Assembly: GCF_012912135.1 (NCBI RefSeq)
Contig: NZ_QMEB01000024.1
Coordinates: 1 to 39,870 of the forward strand
Origin: Brasilonema bromeliae SPC951
GTDB lineage: Bacteria; Cyanobacteriota; Cyanobacteriia; Cyanobacteriales; Nostocaceae
Reading direction: 5' to 3'
DNA: 39,870 nt
How positions within the stretch are numbered: position 1 is the first letter of the stretch; each line of letters opens with the position of its first letter. Made by a program: the position numbers and the translations under genes. Shown here in pieces: positions 25,389 through 34,052 of the stretch. The notes below the pieces were generated by a model. It was not told the origin of the DNA and ran no database searches. It worked only from the letters and a program-made list of their open reading frames with translations.

Positions 25389-26393
25389 ATGGCACAGAGT
25401 GACGCTTATGAACGCATTGCCAAGGCTGCACTCAATCAATATGGTGTAGTTCAGAAAGAACTTCGGTTTCTGGGTCATAGTGGAAACGTGACCTTTTATG
25501 TGGAAGCACCAGAGGAAAAGTTTCTCCTCCGTATCCACCAACCATTTTCAGGGTTACAGGATGATATATGGCTTAGACCAGATGTTATTGAATCAGAACT
25601 TTTGTGGCTTGTGGCCTTGCGTCACCAGACCAATATCATAGTGCAAGAGCCAGTGCAAAATCTGGAGGGTAGATGGGTGACACAAGTGTTAGCAGATGAT
25701 ACCCAAGATGTTTTTTATTGCTCATTGCTACGTTGGATTGATGGCTACGTCTCGGATACTCATCGAACACCACAACAAGCTTACCAGCTTGGCTCATTAA
25801 CGGCTCAACTGCATCGCCATAGCAGTCAATGGAAATTACCACAAAATTTTGTACGCCCAATATTTGATGAAAATCGTCTGCGTGCAGCACTATCAGCATT
25901 TTACCCAGCAGTGTCCTATGGCTTGATTTCACCAGAGCATTATAGGATGCTTACACAAGCAACCCAAAAGATTGAAAGCATGATGAAAACACTGGGTCAA
26001 GCACAAGATGTTTGGGGATTAATTCATGCAGACTTACATGACAGCAATTATCTATTTCACAACGAAGAAATTCGACCCATTGATTTCGCTCGTTGTGGCT
26101 TTGGATACTACCTTTATGATATTGCTGAGTCAATTCAATATTTACTGCCTCAAGTACGATTCTCCTTTTTTGAAGGGTATCAAACTATTCGTCAGTTACC
26201 TGAGCGTTACTTAGAAATAGTAGAGGGATTCTTTATCATGGCAATAATATATAATTACTCGTTTCATCTGAATAATCCAAAAGAACATGAATGGATTTCA
26301 AATGATGTTCAACATATTGCTAAGAGGCACCTTCATAAATATCTTGAAGGTGAGTCGTTTTTGCTTGAATCACAACTTGTACCTACCGAATAA
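25389..26393 (+). CDS. Aminoglycoside-phosphotransferase-fold kinase
   Basis: 334-residue protein of the APH/choline-kinase superfamily. Visible elements are the N-lobe sequence KFLLRIHQPF with the ATP-binding Lys/Arg region, the catalytic loop GLIHADLHDSNYLF (Asp and Asn at about 216-222) and the metal-binding Asp in RPIDFARCGFGYYLYDIAESI. Relatives include homoserine kinase-like enzymes and the stress kinase SrkA/RdoA, so both small molecules and proteins are possible substrates. It lies between the MoxR and DUF58 genes, 43 and 85 bp from each, an unusual place within this cluster. It seems intact. Confidence 0.82.
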   Translation: MAQSDAYERIAKAALNQYGVVQKELRFLGHSGNVTFYVEAPEEKFLLRIHQPFSGLQDDIWLRPDVIESELLWLVALRHQTNIIVQEPVQNLEGRWVTQVLADDTQDVFYCSLLRWIDGYVSDTHRTPQQAYQLGSLTAQLHRHSSQWKLPQNFVRPIFDENRLRAALSAFYPAVSYGLISPEHYRMLTQATQKIESMMKTLGQAQDVWGLIHADLHDSNYLFHNEEIRPIDFARCGFGYYLYDIAESIQYLLPQVRFSFFEGYQTIRQLPERYLEIVEGFFIMAIIYNYSFHLNNPKEHEWISNDVQHIAKRHLHKYLEGESFLLESQLVPTE

Positions 26394-26478
26394 ACCCGGA
26401 AAAAACAATTAGAGAGTGCATAAGTGTGGCAGTAGACAACGGGTAAGGGTTCAGTAAGATGTAGTTGTAAATTAACAA

Positions 26479-27834
26479 ATGCTTCCTTCTAAACGAGTTT
26501 ATTTTTTATTGATACTGGGAATTGCGATCGCCTCAACTTTAGCCTTCTTTATCAGCATTCAGGTAAGTCTATTTATAACTTTGCTGTTTGATATGACCGT
26601 GCTGGGATTGATGGTTGTGGATGGTTTGCAAGTTCGACAACATCGCGTGCAGATGACACGCGAAATACCCTCGCGATTGTCCATTGGACGAGAGAATCCA
26701 GTTTTACTCAAGGTAACATCAGCAAATGCCAACGCGATCATTCAAATCCGCGATGACTACCCAACTAGTTTTGGAGTGTCTGTCCCCGCACTACGCGCCA
26801 CTGTTCCTAGTCAGAGTACTCAAGAATTAACTTATAGCGTCCATCCCACAAGGCGCGGAGAGTTTTCTTGGGGGGATATTCAGGTGAGACAACTTGGTGC
26901 TTGGGGATTAGCTTGGGATGATAGAAAGATTTTTCACAGTCTAAAAGTGAAAGTTTATCCAGATTTAGTGGGGTTGCGATCGCTCTCAATTCGCTTAGTG
27001 CTGCAATCATCAGGAGTCAACCGTCAATCTCGCCAATTTAATATTGGCACAGAATTTGCTGAACTCCGGAACTATCGCGCTGGTGATGATTTGCGGTTTA
27101 TTGATTGGAAAGCAACTGCCCGTCGTGTGGGCGCTTATGGTACACCACCATTGGTGAAGGTACTTCAAAGCGAACAAGAGCAAACCTTGGTTATTTTGTT
27201 GGATCGAGGACGGTTAATGACAGCAAAAGTACGGGGTTTGCAGCGATTTGACTGGGGTTTGAATGCGACTTTGTCCTTAGCTTTGGCTGGATTACATCGG
27301 GGCGATCGCGTGGGCGTAGGCGTTTTTGACCGCCAAATGCATACTTGGATTCCTCCAGAACGCGGTCAACATCGCCTGAGTCACCTGATTGACCGCTTAA
27401 CTCCCATTCAACCAGTGTTGTTAGAATCTGATTACGTAGGGGCAGTTACAAGTGTTGTGCAGCAGCAAACTAGGCGAAGTCTTGTGGTAGTTATAACTGA
27501 TTTAGTTGATATGACCGCCTCTGGTGAACTTCTAGCCGCACTCACCAGGCTTACACCTCGCTACTTGTCGTTTTGCGTCACCCTACGCGATCCCTTAGTT
27601 GACCATTTGGCACATACTACCACCCCCCCTCAATCCCCCCCTTTCAAAGGGAGGGAAGACGGAGTGATAGCTGCCTATACTCGTGCTGTCGCCCTAGATT
27701 TATTAGCACAACGACAAGTCGCGTTTGCCCAACTCAAACACAAAGGTGTGTTGGTGTTAGATGCGCCAGCCAATCAAGTGACAGATCAATTAGTAGATAA
27801 ATATTTGCAAATCAAAGCACGGAATCTGCTTTAA
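26479..27834 (+). CDS. DUF58 domain protein, probable MoxR partner
   Basis: 451 residues. Two N-terminal membrane helices (about 7-24 and 28-46) precede a beta-rich periplasmic or cytosolic segment. The DUF58 core carries the signature ELRNYRAGDDLRFIDWKATA (about 195-214), followed by a vWA-like region (TLVILLDRGRLM and LVVVITDLVD). Proteins of this type are predicted clients or partners of MoxR ATPases. About 15 residues near 382-396 (TTTPPQSPPFKGREDG) are encoded by an intergenic-type repeat at 27616-27664, with TTTCAAAGGGAGGG, inserted in frame between LAH and VIAAYTRAVALDLLAQR. The gene looks otherwise complete. Confidence 0.85.
   Translation: MLPSKRVYFLLILGIAIASTLAFFISIQVSLFITLLFDMTVLGLMVVDGLQVRQHRVQMTREIPSRLSIGRENPVLLKVTSANANAIIQIRDDYPTSFGVSVPALRATVPSQSTQELTYSVHPTRRGEFSWGDIQVRQLGAWGLAWDDRKIFHSLKVKVYPDLVGLRSLSIRLVLQSSGVNRQSRQFNIGTEFAELRNYRAGDDLRFIDWKATARRVGAYGTPPLVKVLQSEQEQTLVILLDRGRLMTAKVRGLQRFDWGLNATLSLALAGLHRGDRVGVGVFDRQMHTWIPPERGQHRLSHLIDRLTPIQPVLLESDYVGAVTSVVQQQTRRSLVVVITDLVDMTASGELLAALTRLTPRYLSFCVTLRDPLVDHLAHTTTPPQSPPFKGREDGVIAAYTRAVALDLLAQRQVAFAQLKHKGVLVLDAPANQVTDQLVDKYLQIKARNLL
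27616..27664 (+). repeat. Intergenic-type repeat inserted in frame in the DUF58 gene
   Basis: ACCACCCCCCCTCAATCCCC followed by CCTTTCAAAGGGAGGGAAG, with a small palindrome CCTTTCAAAGG at its centre. The word pattern is that of cyanobacterial intergenic repeats and not of the family's protein sequence. Confidence 0.65.
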
Positions 27835-27839
27835 CTCAT

Positions 27840-28045
27840 ATCTCGCTTTTCACCTCACCCTCGCTTTTTGCTACGCAAAAATCTTTCCCTCTCCTTTATA
27901 AGGAGAGCCAGTGCGTTGGGGAGCCAGTACTGCAGGAGGGTCTCCCTCCGTAGGTATCTGGCGTCCGGCTTTGCCGACTTGAAGCACCTGGCGTGAGGGA
28001 TGCCCGACAGGGCAGGGTGAGGTTCCGTAAGTCCTGCTTTTGAAT
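27840..28045. repeat. Composite intergenic repeat block between DUF58 and SpoIIM genes
   Basis: The block runs from CACCTCACCCT (about 27850) to AGGGTGAGG (about 28014), which pair as outer arms. Inside are modules such as GGAGAGCCAGTGCGTTGGGG, GGAGGGTCTCCCTCC and GGTATCTGGCGTCCGGC, with AGCACCTGGCGTGAGGG. The sequence holds no gene and lies between the convergent ends of the DUF58 and SpoIIM genes. Confidence 0.7.
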
Positions 28046-28050
28046 CAGTA

Positions 28051-29022
28051 TCAGTTATCAGGTTTCACTGCTTTAAACTTGCGACTACAATAAGCCACCA
28101 AAAGCATCAATAATCCCATCCCAACAAGATATTTAAAAACTTCTGGAACACTAGGATGAGGAGAGAAAAAGCCTTCAATAATACCAGCAAGAATCAACAT
28201 TGGTACAATACCAAATATCAACTGTACCGCTTGAGAACCGTAGAATTTCAGTGCATCTACACGACGATATTTACCAGGAAATAAAATAGCTCTTCCAAGT
28301 AAAAAACCTGCACCACCTGCAAAAAAGATGGCTGGTAATTCTAGGGAACCATGCGGAAAAACAAATGCCCAAAAAGGATAAGCAAGATGATTTTGACCCA
28401 CCAAGGTAGCAATAGCACCAATCGACAAGCCATTAAAAATCATCAAATAGGCTGTAAAAACTCCTGCGGTGATTCCACCAGCAACAGCACCAAAGGATAC
28501 TGACAGGTTGTTAATCATAATACCGGTAGACGCTAGGGGTTCAATGCCGACAATAGACCCCATCCACAATTTCTGCTCGTCTCGTACCAATTTGATCAGT
28601 TTTTCTGGAACTACAATTGACAGAAAAGTTGGATCTTGCCAAGCATACCACCAAGCAATGATTGCTCCTACTAAAAATAGGGCAATGGCAGTTGCTGTAT
28701 ATGGAAATGTCTGTTGCACTACGGCTGGTAATCCCCATTTGTAAAATTGCACTACAGCTTGCCACTCTTGTCGTCGTGAACCTTGGTAAATTTGGCTATA
28801 ACCTCTATTTGTTAATAAATGTAAATTTTGTATTAAAATATTACCCAATTGTTGAGTACGAGCGCGAGCCAAATCTGCGGCTACTGAACGATATAAACTT
28901 GCTAATTCTCTAATTTCTGTAGCCCGTAGAGACTTTAGTCCTTTTTTCTCTACCTGCCTTAGTAAGGCGTCCAATCGCTGCCAATTTGGTTCTCGCCGCG
29001 CGATCCATCGTTGAATATTCAT
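28051..29022 (-). CDS. SpoIIM-family (stage II sporulation protein M/DUF95) membrane protein
   Basis: 323 residues. The soluble N-terminus (about 1-95, RREPNWQRLDALLRQVEKK) precedes at least five membrane helices (from about 108). The family marker FPHGSLELPAIFFAGGAG lies near residue 220 and is followed by the last helices to KFKAVKPDN. In spore-formers SpoIIM belongs to the engulfment complex; in non-sporulating bacteria the family sits beside MoxR, RDD and DUF58 genes and its role is unknown. It is transcribed away from the six-helix and RDD genes, which start 83 bp from its own start. Confidence 0.9.
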   Translation of the reverse strand: MNIQRWIARREPNWQRLDALLRQVEKKGLKSLRATEIRELASLYRSVAADLARARTQQLGNILIQNLHLLTNRGYSQIYQGSRRQEWQAVVQFYKWGLPAVVQQTFPYTATAIALFLVGAIIAWWYAWQDPTFLSIVVPEKLIKLVRDEQKLWMGSIVGIEPLASTGIMINNLSVSFGAVAGGITAGVFTAYLMIFNGLSIGAIATLVGQNHLAYPFWAFVFPHGSLELPAIFFAGGAGFLLGRAILFPGKYRRVDALKFYGSQAVQLIFGIVPMLILAGIIEGFFSPHPSVPEVFKYLVGMGLLMLLVAYCSRKFKAVKPDN

Positions 29023-29105
29023 GAATTTTTAGAATACTGAGTATTAACTTATCCTAAAATAGCCTCACATTTACCGCCCTACTTTACAAGAGAGACTTAG
29101 ACATC

Positions 29106-29978
29106 ATGTCATATAACATTGGTTCTCCGAGTCCGATACAACCTCTCAGTCTTGGAAATGTTGTCAGCGCAGGATTACGGTTATATCGCTCTCATCTTAA
29201 GGATTATTTTTTACTCGCTTTGAAAGCTTATGTATGGCTACTTGTTCCATTTTATGGGTGGGCAAAGTTTTATGCCTTATCAGCGCTGATTTCCCGATTA
29301 GCTTTTGGTGAATTGGTGAATCAACCTGAAAGTATTTCGTCTGGTCAGCGTTTTGTCAATTCTCGATTATGGCAGTTTTTTATTACGATACTGTTGATGT
29401 TTCTTTTGATAGTGGGGATTTATATCGGTGCTGTAATTTTAGCTGTAATTTTAGCTGTAATTTTAGGTTTGATTTTTTATTTATTGGGAGTGCCATTTGG
29501 CGGAATAGCTCAGCAAGGAGATACAGGTGCCGTTCTTATAACAGTGGTCAGTCTTATTATAATAATAGCATTTTTAATAGCATTTTTATGGTTGTTAATG
29601 CGGTTTTTTTTAGTGGATGTGCCGCTTGCTATTGAGGATAATATTGATGCTAGGTCAACGATTGCTCGAAGTAGGGAGTTAACTCAAGGTTACGTCTGGC
29701 GGATTCTTTTTATTTCGTTGGTTGCCTTTTTAATTACACTACCTTTTCAAATTGTTGTTCAGATTATTACCACTATTATTCCGTTGATTTTTGCACCTTT
29801 AGTAGAACAAAATTCATTAGTTTTTAGTACTATTGTTTTTCTGTTAAATTTGGCTGTAAGTTTTGCCAGTGGGGCGGTCGTTTTACCATTCTGGCAAGCA
29901 ATTAAAGCGGTGATTTACTATGACCTGCGGAGTCGTCGTGAGGGATTAGGCTTGAGATTACGCGACCATGAGATTTAA
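29106..29978 (+). CDS. Polytopic membrane protein of the SpoIIM/RDD cluster
   Basis: Not assigned to a named function. 290 residues with about six membrane helices: around 30-50, 90-125, 128-140, 150-185, 205-235 and 245-270. The segment SREIAR-like ARSTIARSRELTQGYVWRIL before the fifth helix resembles glycerophosphodiester-phosphodiesterase membrane-domain proteins. Three in-frame copies of a 12-base unit (GCTGTAATTTTA, 29431-29466) encode AVILAVILAVIL inside a helix. The RDD gene follows 20 bp later, so the two are cotranscribed. The start is ATG 29106. Confidence 0.65.
   Translation: MSYNIGSPSPIQPLSLGNVVSAGLRLYRSHLKDYFLLALKAYVWLLVPFYGWAKFYALSALISRLAFGELVNQPESISSGQRFVNSRLWQFFITILLMFLLIVGIYIGAVILAVILAVILGLIFYLLGVPFGGIAQQGDTGAVLITVVSLIIIIAFLIAFLWLLMRFFLVDVPLAIEDNIDARSTIARSRELTQGYVWRILFISLVAFLITLPFQIVVQIITTIIPLIFAPLVEQNSLVFSTIVFLLNLAVSFASGAVVLPFWQAIKAVIYYDLRSRREGLGLRLRDHEI
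29431..29466 (+). repeat. Triple 12-bp tandem repeat in a membrane helix
   Basis: Three exact copies of GCTGTAATTTTA encode AVIL three times. The copies keep frame and hydrophobic character. Confidence 0.85.
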
Positions 29979-29998
29979 ACGTCAGCAAAAAAATTATT

Positions 29999-30787
29999 AT
30001 GCATATATTTAATCGTGTTAAATTCAGGACACCAGAAAGTGTAGAACTGGAGTTTACCCTTGCGGGAATTGGTAATCGCGCTTGGGCACTACTGATTGAC
30101 TATCTCGTTTTGAGTGTGATATTGATACTGTTCCTTATCGCTTGGATAACTGTTTTCATTCAACTGGCTGATTTGTGGAAATTTATTTTTCGTGATCAAG
30201 CAGGTTTTTGGCTGGTGGCGATCGCATTCCTTATTGGCTTCGCTATTTACGTAGGATATTTTGTTTTTTTTGAAACTCTATGGCAAGGTCAAACCCCTGG
30301 TAAACGCTTTGCAAAAATTCGTGTGGTGCGAGATGATGGTAGACCGATTGGGCTGCAACAAGCAACACTACGTGCCTTACTGCGACCATTTGACGAAGTT
30401 TTGTTTATTGGGGCAATTCTTATCATGTTTAGTAACCAAGAAAAGCGTTTGGGTGATTTAGCCGCTGGCACAATTGTGATTCAAACTCAGACACCCACCA
30501 CATCAACGACTTTGACTATTTCAGAACAGGCAAAATCTGTGAGCGAGCAATTGCTACAAATTGCCGATTTGTCAGCTATGTTACCTGATGATTTTGCCGT
30601 TATTCGAGAATATTTGCACAGACGCCCTGCAATGGCACCAAAGGCAAGAACCTCAGTAGCTCTGCAATTAGCTAAGGATGTCAAAGCTATTATTCACTTA
30701 GAAAATATACCAGAAGCTGTCACCCCAGATGTGTTTTTAGAAGCTATTTACCTTGCATATCAAAAATTTTCAAATTTTAGTCATTAG
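29999..30787 (+). CDS. RDD-family membrane protein
   Basis: 262 residues. The RDD domain (about 20-155) is clear: GIGNRAWALLIDYLVLSVIL with the Arg and Asp of the family, then TLWQGQTPGKRFAKIRVVRD, and LRALLRPFDEVLFIGAIL. It has three membrane helices and a soluble C-terminal tail of about 100 residues (EQLLQIADLSAMLPDDFAVI). RDD proteins are proposed transporters or membrane partners, and a few act in Na+/H+ exchange; this one groups with MoxR-cluster genes. The stop codon lies within the shared terminator hairpin. Confidence 0.88.
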   Translation: MHIFNRVKFRTPESVELEFTLAGIGNRAWALLIDYLVLSVILILFLIAWITVFIQLADLWKFIFRDQAGFWLVAIAFLIGFAIYVGYFVFFETLWQGQTPGKRFAKIRVVRDDGRPIGLQQATLRALLRPFDEVLFIGAILIMFSNQEKRLGDLAAGTIVIQTQTPTTSTTLTISEQAKSVSEQLLQIADLSAMLPDDFAVIREYLHRRPAMAPKARTSVALQLAKDVKAIIHLENIPEAVTPDVFLEAIYLAYQKFSNFSH

Positions 30788-30812
30788 TTAATTGATGAAC
30801 TAATGACTAAAA
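30775..30812. terminator. Bidirectional hairpin terminator
   Basis: TTTTAGTCATTAGTT (30775-30789) pairs perfectly with AACTAATGACTAAAA (30798-30812) around an eight-base loop. The T and A runs at its ends give a terminator in both directions. The stop codons of the convergent RDD and DUF1868 genes both lie in the stem. Confidence 0.8.
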
Positions 30813-31597
30813 TCTAAAATTGGCCAGTCTGGTTGGCGATAATAGCGCGTCATGTCGTCAAACTTCCGTAGTTCGGCACGGTTTATGCTCAATTCCAAGG
30901 AATTCTCCGCCCATTGCTGATTCAACTGAGAAAACATGGTAGCAAGGTTCTCGTGGTCTAGATTGGGCGCAATTTCTCCAAAATAGCCCAGTGTCACATG
31001 AGCGCTAAAGTGATAATGTTGCTCAATCCCCAATGCCATCAAGTGGGAATTTTGATAAATTGCTCGACGCAAGTTAACAATTTGTTCGTAGCTAGCTTCA
31101 TTTTGAGGTACCAAACAAACGCCTATAGCCCTTGGCATCACTACCAATCCCTGCATTTGCCAGCGAATGGGGTAAGTTTGCGCCTGAGTCGATTGTTGAT
31201 ACTGCCTAAAGATGTCCACAAAGCAAGAACTTAGCTGTTCTTCAAATTTTGGGTTTTTTTCGCGAGCATCATAGTAAGCACTATCCCAAATCAAGTCCGC
31301 CAAAGTCAAATGAAAGCTTGCAGGAGGTACAGGCACGATCCAATCAGAGTTTACTCTTAACTGTAAAAGTTCCTGCTGGTAATCCTGTAAGTGTGCGTAG
31401 AAAGTAGAGTTGTCTGTTTCTTCTTCCCAAGGTGGGGTGATCACTGTATAGCCAGGAAAAGGTACTGCTTGCCTTCCTTGGTCTGAATGCGGCTGAAATT
31501 TAGAAGATGTCTGGATATGCTGGATCTGAGTTTTGTACGCTTCGCTTAGCGTCATCCGCGCTAAACGATTTAAGTAAATTTGATATTTGTCGTCCAA
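30800..31597 (-). CDS. DUF1868 protein, 2H phosphoesterase superfamily
   Basis: 265 residues. The two H-x-T motifs of the 2H phosphoesterase fold are present: ASFHLTLADL (near residue 95) and FSAHVTLGYFG (near 200). Enzymes of this fold open or cut cyclic phosphates of RNA or nucleotides; no substrate is known for DUF1868. It is convergent with the RDD gene. The likely start is TTG at 31597 (MDDKYQIYLNRL), because no in-frame ATG precedes it. The next ATG, at MTLSEAYK, would remove 14 residues that look family-like. Confidence 0.82.
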   Translation of the reverse strand: MDDKYQIYLNRLARMTLSEAYKTQIQHIQTSSKFQPHSDQGRQAVPFPGYTVITPPWEEETDNSTFYAHLQDYQQELLQLRVNSDWIVPVPPASFHLTLADLIWDSAYYDAREKNPKFEEQLSSCFVDIFRQYQQSTQAQTYPIRWQMQGLVVMPRAIGVCLVPQNEASYEQIVNLRRAIYQNSHLMALGIEQHYHFSAHVTLGYFGEIAPNLDHENLATMFSQLNQQWAENSLELSINRAELRKFDDMTRYYRQPDWPILDFSH

Positions 31598-31800
31598 CGT
31601 TCATATCCTCGAACTCCACGCTTATTGATTGTAGGCAAAATCACCTGCATTAAATCAGGGATTTAGAAAGTATTTAGCTTTTTTGAGGTGGTAGGGTGAT
31701 GAGGAGAATAAGGAGCACCAAAGAAATATTATAAATAATGACTACTTTCCCCTGATTGTACCTACTTTCTCTAATTTCTCTAACAACAGTGAGGTTCCCT

Positions 31801-32787
31801 ATGCCAGTCTACTTTTACTGGGGTGAGGATGATTTTGCGATAGAAAAGGCGATCGCTCTTGTGCGCGATCGCGTTCTCGATCCCCTGTGGACAAGTTTTA
31901 ACTACACAGTACTCCCAAACGATTTAGCTGATGCGCCGATTCAAGGATTAAATCAAGTGATGACACCACCTTTTGGCACTGGCGGACGTTTAGTATGGCT
32001 TGCCAATACAACCGTTTGCCAGCAATTCTCAGAAAATGTGTTATCAGAACTGGAGCGAACTTTGCCAGTCATCCCCGAAGATTCATATTTGTTACTCACC
32101 AGTAGTCACAAACCAGATGAGCGTCTCAAATCAACCAAAATTTTGAAAAAATTTGCTGAATTCAAAGAATTTTCTTTAATTCCACCTTGGAAGACGGAAC
32201 TACTAATGCAGTCTGTCAGTCAAGCTGCTCAATCAGTAGGAGTGAAACTAACTCAATCGAGTGTAGAGATGTTGGCAGATGCTGTAGGGAATAATACACG
32301 CCTTCTCTACAATGAGTTGGAGAAATTACGGCTTTACGCTGAAGGCAGCAATCAACCTTTGGACACAGACGCCGTTGCTCAGTTAGTCCGAAATACAACT
32401 CAAAATAGCCTACAATTAGCTGCAACAATTAGAACAGGGGACACAGCTAGAGCTTTAGCGATATTAATCGATCTTATTAATGCTTGTGAACCTCCTTTGC
32501 GAATAGTTGCCACCCTCATTGGTCAATTTCGCACTTGGTTATGGGTCAAGCTCATGATAGAAAGTGGTGAGCGCAATTCACAAGTTATTGCTAAAGCTGC
32601 GGAGATAGGCAATCCCAACCGCATTTACTATCTACAAAAAGAAATTCAATCTGTTTCTGTACAGCAACTTCTTGCCACTTTACCTATATTGTTAGATTTA
32701 GAAGTTAGTCTCAAACAAGGAGCTTCAGATATGTCAACACTTCAGACTAAAGTCATAGAGCTTTGTCAAGTCTATCAAAGAACTTAA
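31801..32787 (+). CDS. holA: DNA polymerase III delta subunit
   Basis: Clamp-loader subunit that opens the beta sliding clamp. 328 residues from ATG 31801 (MPVYFYWGEDDFAIEKAI). A TTG 45 bases upstream would add a hydrophobic extension and is rejected. Family features are the N-terminal YFYWGEDDF, LLTSSHKPDERLKSTKILKK near 105, the central AVGNNTRLLYNELEKLRLYA, and the C-terminal helical collar QFRTWLWVKLMIESG through LEVSLKQGASD. Length and order are normal. A small hairpin follows the stop (AACAAGAAAA pairing with TTTTCTTGTT, 32786-32812). Confidence 0.9.
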   Translation: MPVYFYWGEDDFAIEKAIALVRDRVLDPLWTSFNYTVLPNDLADAPIQGLNQVMTPPFGTGGRLVWLANTTVCQQFSENVLSELERTLPVIPEDSYLLLTSSHKPDERLKSTKILKKFAEFKEFSLIPPWKTELLMQSVSQAAQSVGVKLTQSSVEMLADAVGNNTRLLYNELEKLRLYAEGSNQPLDTDAVAQLVRNTTQNSLQLAATIRTGDTARALAILIDLINACEPPLRIVATLIGQFRTWLWVKLMIESGERNSQVIAKAAEIGNPNRIYYLQKEIQSVSVQQLLATLPILLDLEVSLKQGASDMSTLQTKVIELCQVYQRT

Positions 32788-32812
32788 CAAGAAAAACAAA
32801 CATTTTCTTGTT
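32786..32812 (+). terminator. Candidate hairpin after holA
   Basis: AACAAGAAAA (32786-32795) pairs perfectly with TTTTCTTGTT (32803-32812) around a seven-base loop, overlapping the stop codon. The downstream T content is modest, so termination is likely but not certain. Confidence 0.55.
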
Positions 32813-32893
32813 TGAGTGTTTTCTGGAACTTCTGACTCTTAAAATAATTCACAGTGATTAAGATATCCCGACTGTAGTTGTTTCATCAAACAA

Positions 32894-33373
32894 ATGAAAA
32901 GATATTACCATCGCTTTTTCCGACTTAGTCTAATTCGGATACTTGCCCAATCTTTGTTTGTGGGCACCGTTGCAACTGCAAGTTTGGTTTCTAGTACTTT
33001 AGTTTTGAGTTCAAAAGCCGATGCTCAAGCTGCACAAGCAGTGAATCCTGGTGAACTTAGAAACTATGCTAGAGCTATGTTAAAAATGGAACCTGAGCGT
33101 CAACAAGCCTTTGACGACATTAAAAAAATTATGGGTACCGGGGAGGTTCCAAAGATTGTTTGTAACGATAACAACAGCTTCAGTAGTCTTCCTGGCAAAG
33201 CAAGAGAAATTGCTGTAAATTACTGTCAACGCTATCAAAAAGCTGTTGAAGATAATGGTCTTTCTATTGATAGGTATAACACCATTACGACACAGGTTCA
33301 AGGTAATGATGATTTAAAACGAAAGATGTACAATGAATTACTTCGCCAACAAAAAATGCCTAAATCCCCGTAA
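32894..33373 (+). CDS. Secreted DUF4168-like protein
   Basis: 159 residues. An N-terminal signal sequence is visible (about 14-44, with SLFVGTVATASLVSSTLVLS then KADAQA) and suggests export to the periplasm. The mature part is small, helical and polar with two cysteines (KIVCNDN and NYCQRYQ) that may form a disulfide, and resembles DUF4168 domains. Function unknown. It follows holA by about 100 bp on the same strand but behind a hairpin, so it probably has its own promoter. Confidence 0.65.
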   Translation: MKRYYHRFFRLSLIRILAQSLFVGTVATASLVSSTLVLSSKADAQAAQAVNPGELRNYARAMLKMEPERQQAFDDIKKIMGTGEVPKIVCNDNNSFSSLPGKAREIAVNYCQRYQKAVEDNGLSIDRYNTITTQVQGNDDLKRKMYNELLRQQKMPKSP

Positions 33374-33865
33374 ATCAAACTGAAACAATCAAAAAAATCA
33401 AGAAAAATTCTTTCTCCTGGTTAAAACTGCTATAAGCATTTTAGAGCTTGTCACTAATCAAAAAAGGGCAAACTTCATAGTCCATAGTCTTATGTCGAAC
33501 CTTTTGGTAAAAGAAGATATAGCAACTGTATGTCATACTCAATTGCAATCTGTGATGTCACTTTGAGACATAAGATTTCCACACTACACTACGTTCGGAT
33601 CGCTGCGGATAGATTACGCTTTAACAATGCAACTTGATATCAGTTTCTGTAGTATTGAACTATCTAGATATCTCAAATCCAAAATTTGAGTTAATGGTTC
33701 TGAATGGGTGTATAATCATCTATCTGTACTGTTGATAATTAATTTTAGCAATACGAAGATTCTGGAAAGAAAAAGATTCGCATTGCGGCACATTAGTCTA
33801 TAAGATTTGCAAGTTTTTTTGTCAGTAACGATTTAACTTCTAGATATATAAAAAAATAGAAAAAT

Positions 33866-33968
33866 GTCATATTGAGCGTTATGCAGGAAAGCAGAGTCTC
33901 TCGGAAATTCCACCTTTTGGAAACCCGCGATAACTAAGCATCTTTGCTTGGCTCAAAATGACATTATT
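33866..33968. repeat. Inverted repeat with TGTCATATTGAGC ends
   Basis: TGTCATATTGAGC pairs at 12 of 13 positions with GCTCAAAATGACA about 100 bp later. The inner sequence has short stems (CCACCTTTTGG and AGCATCTTTGCTTGGCT). The form is that of a bacterial REP- or MITE-type palindrome. Confidence 0.6.
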
Positions 33969-34028
33969 GTATCAAATATCCCGTTTTTGTAGTGAGTACA
34001 TAATAATACGATTCTAATATAGTCAGAA

Positions 34029-34052
34029 AGTACCCTTAGGGGTACTCTTTTT
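34029..34052 (+). terminator. Orphan Rho-independent terminator-like hairpin
   Basis: AGTACCC (34029-34035) pairs perfectly with GGGTACT (34040-34046) around TTAG, followed by CTTTTT. No annotated gene ends nearby on the plus strand, the nearest being 656 bp upstream. This suggests an unannotated transcript. Confidence 0.6.
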
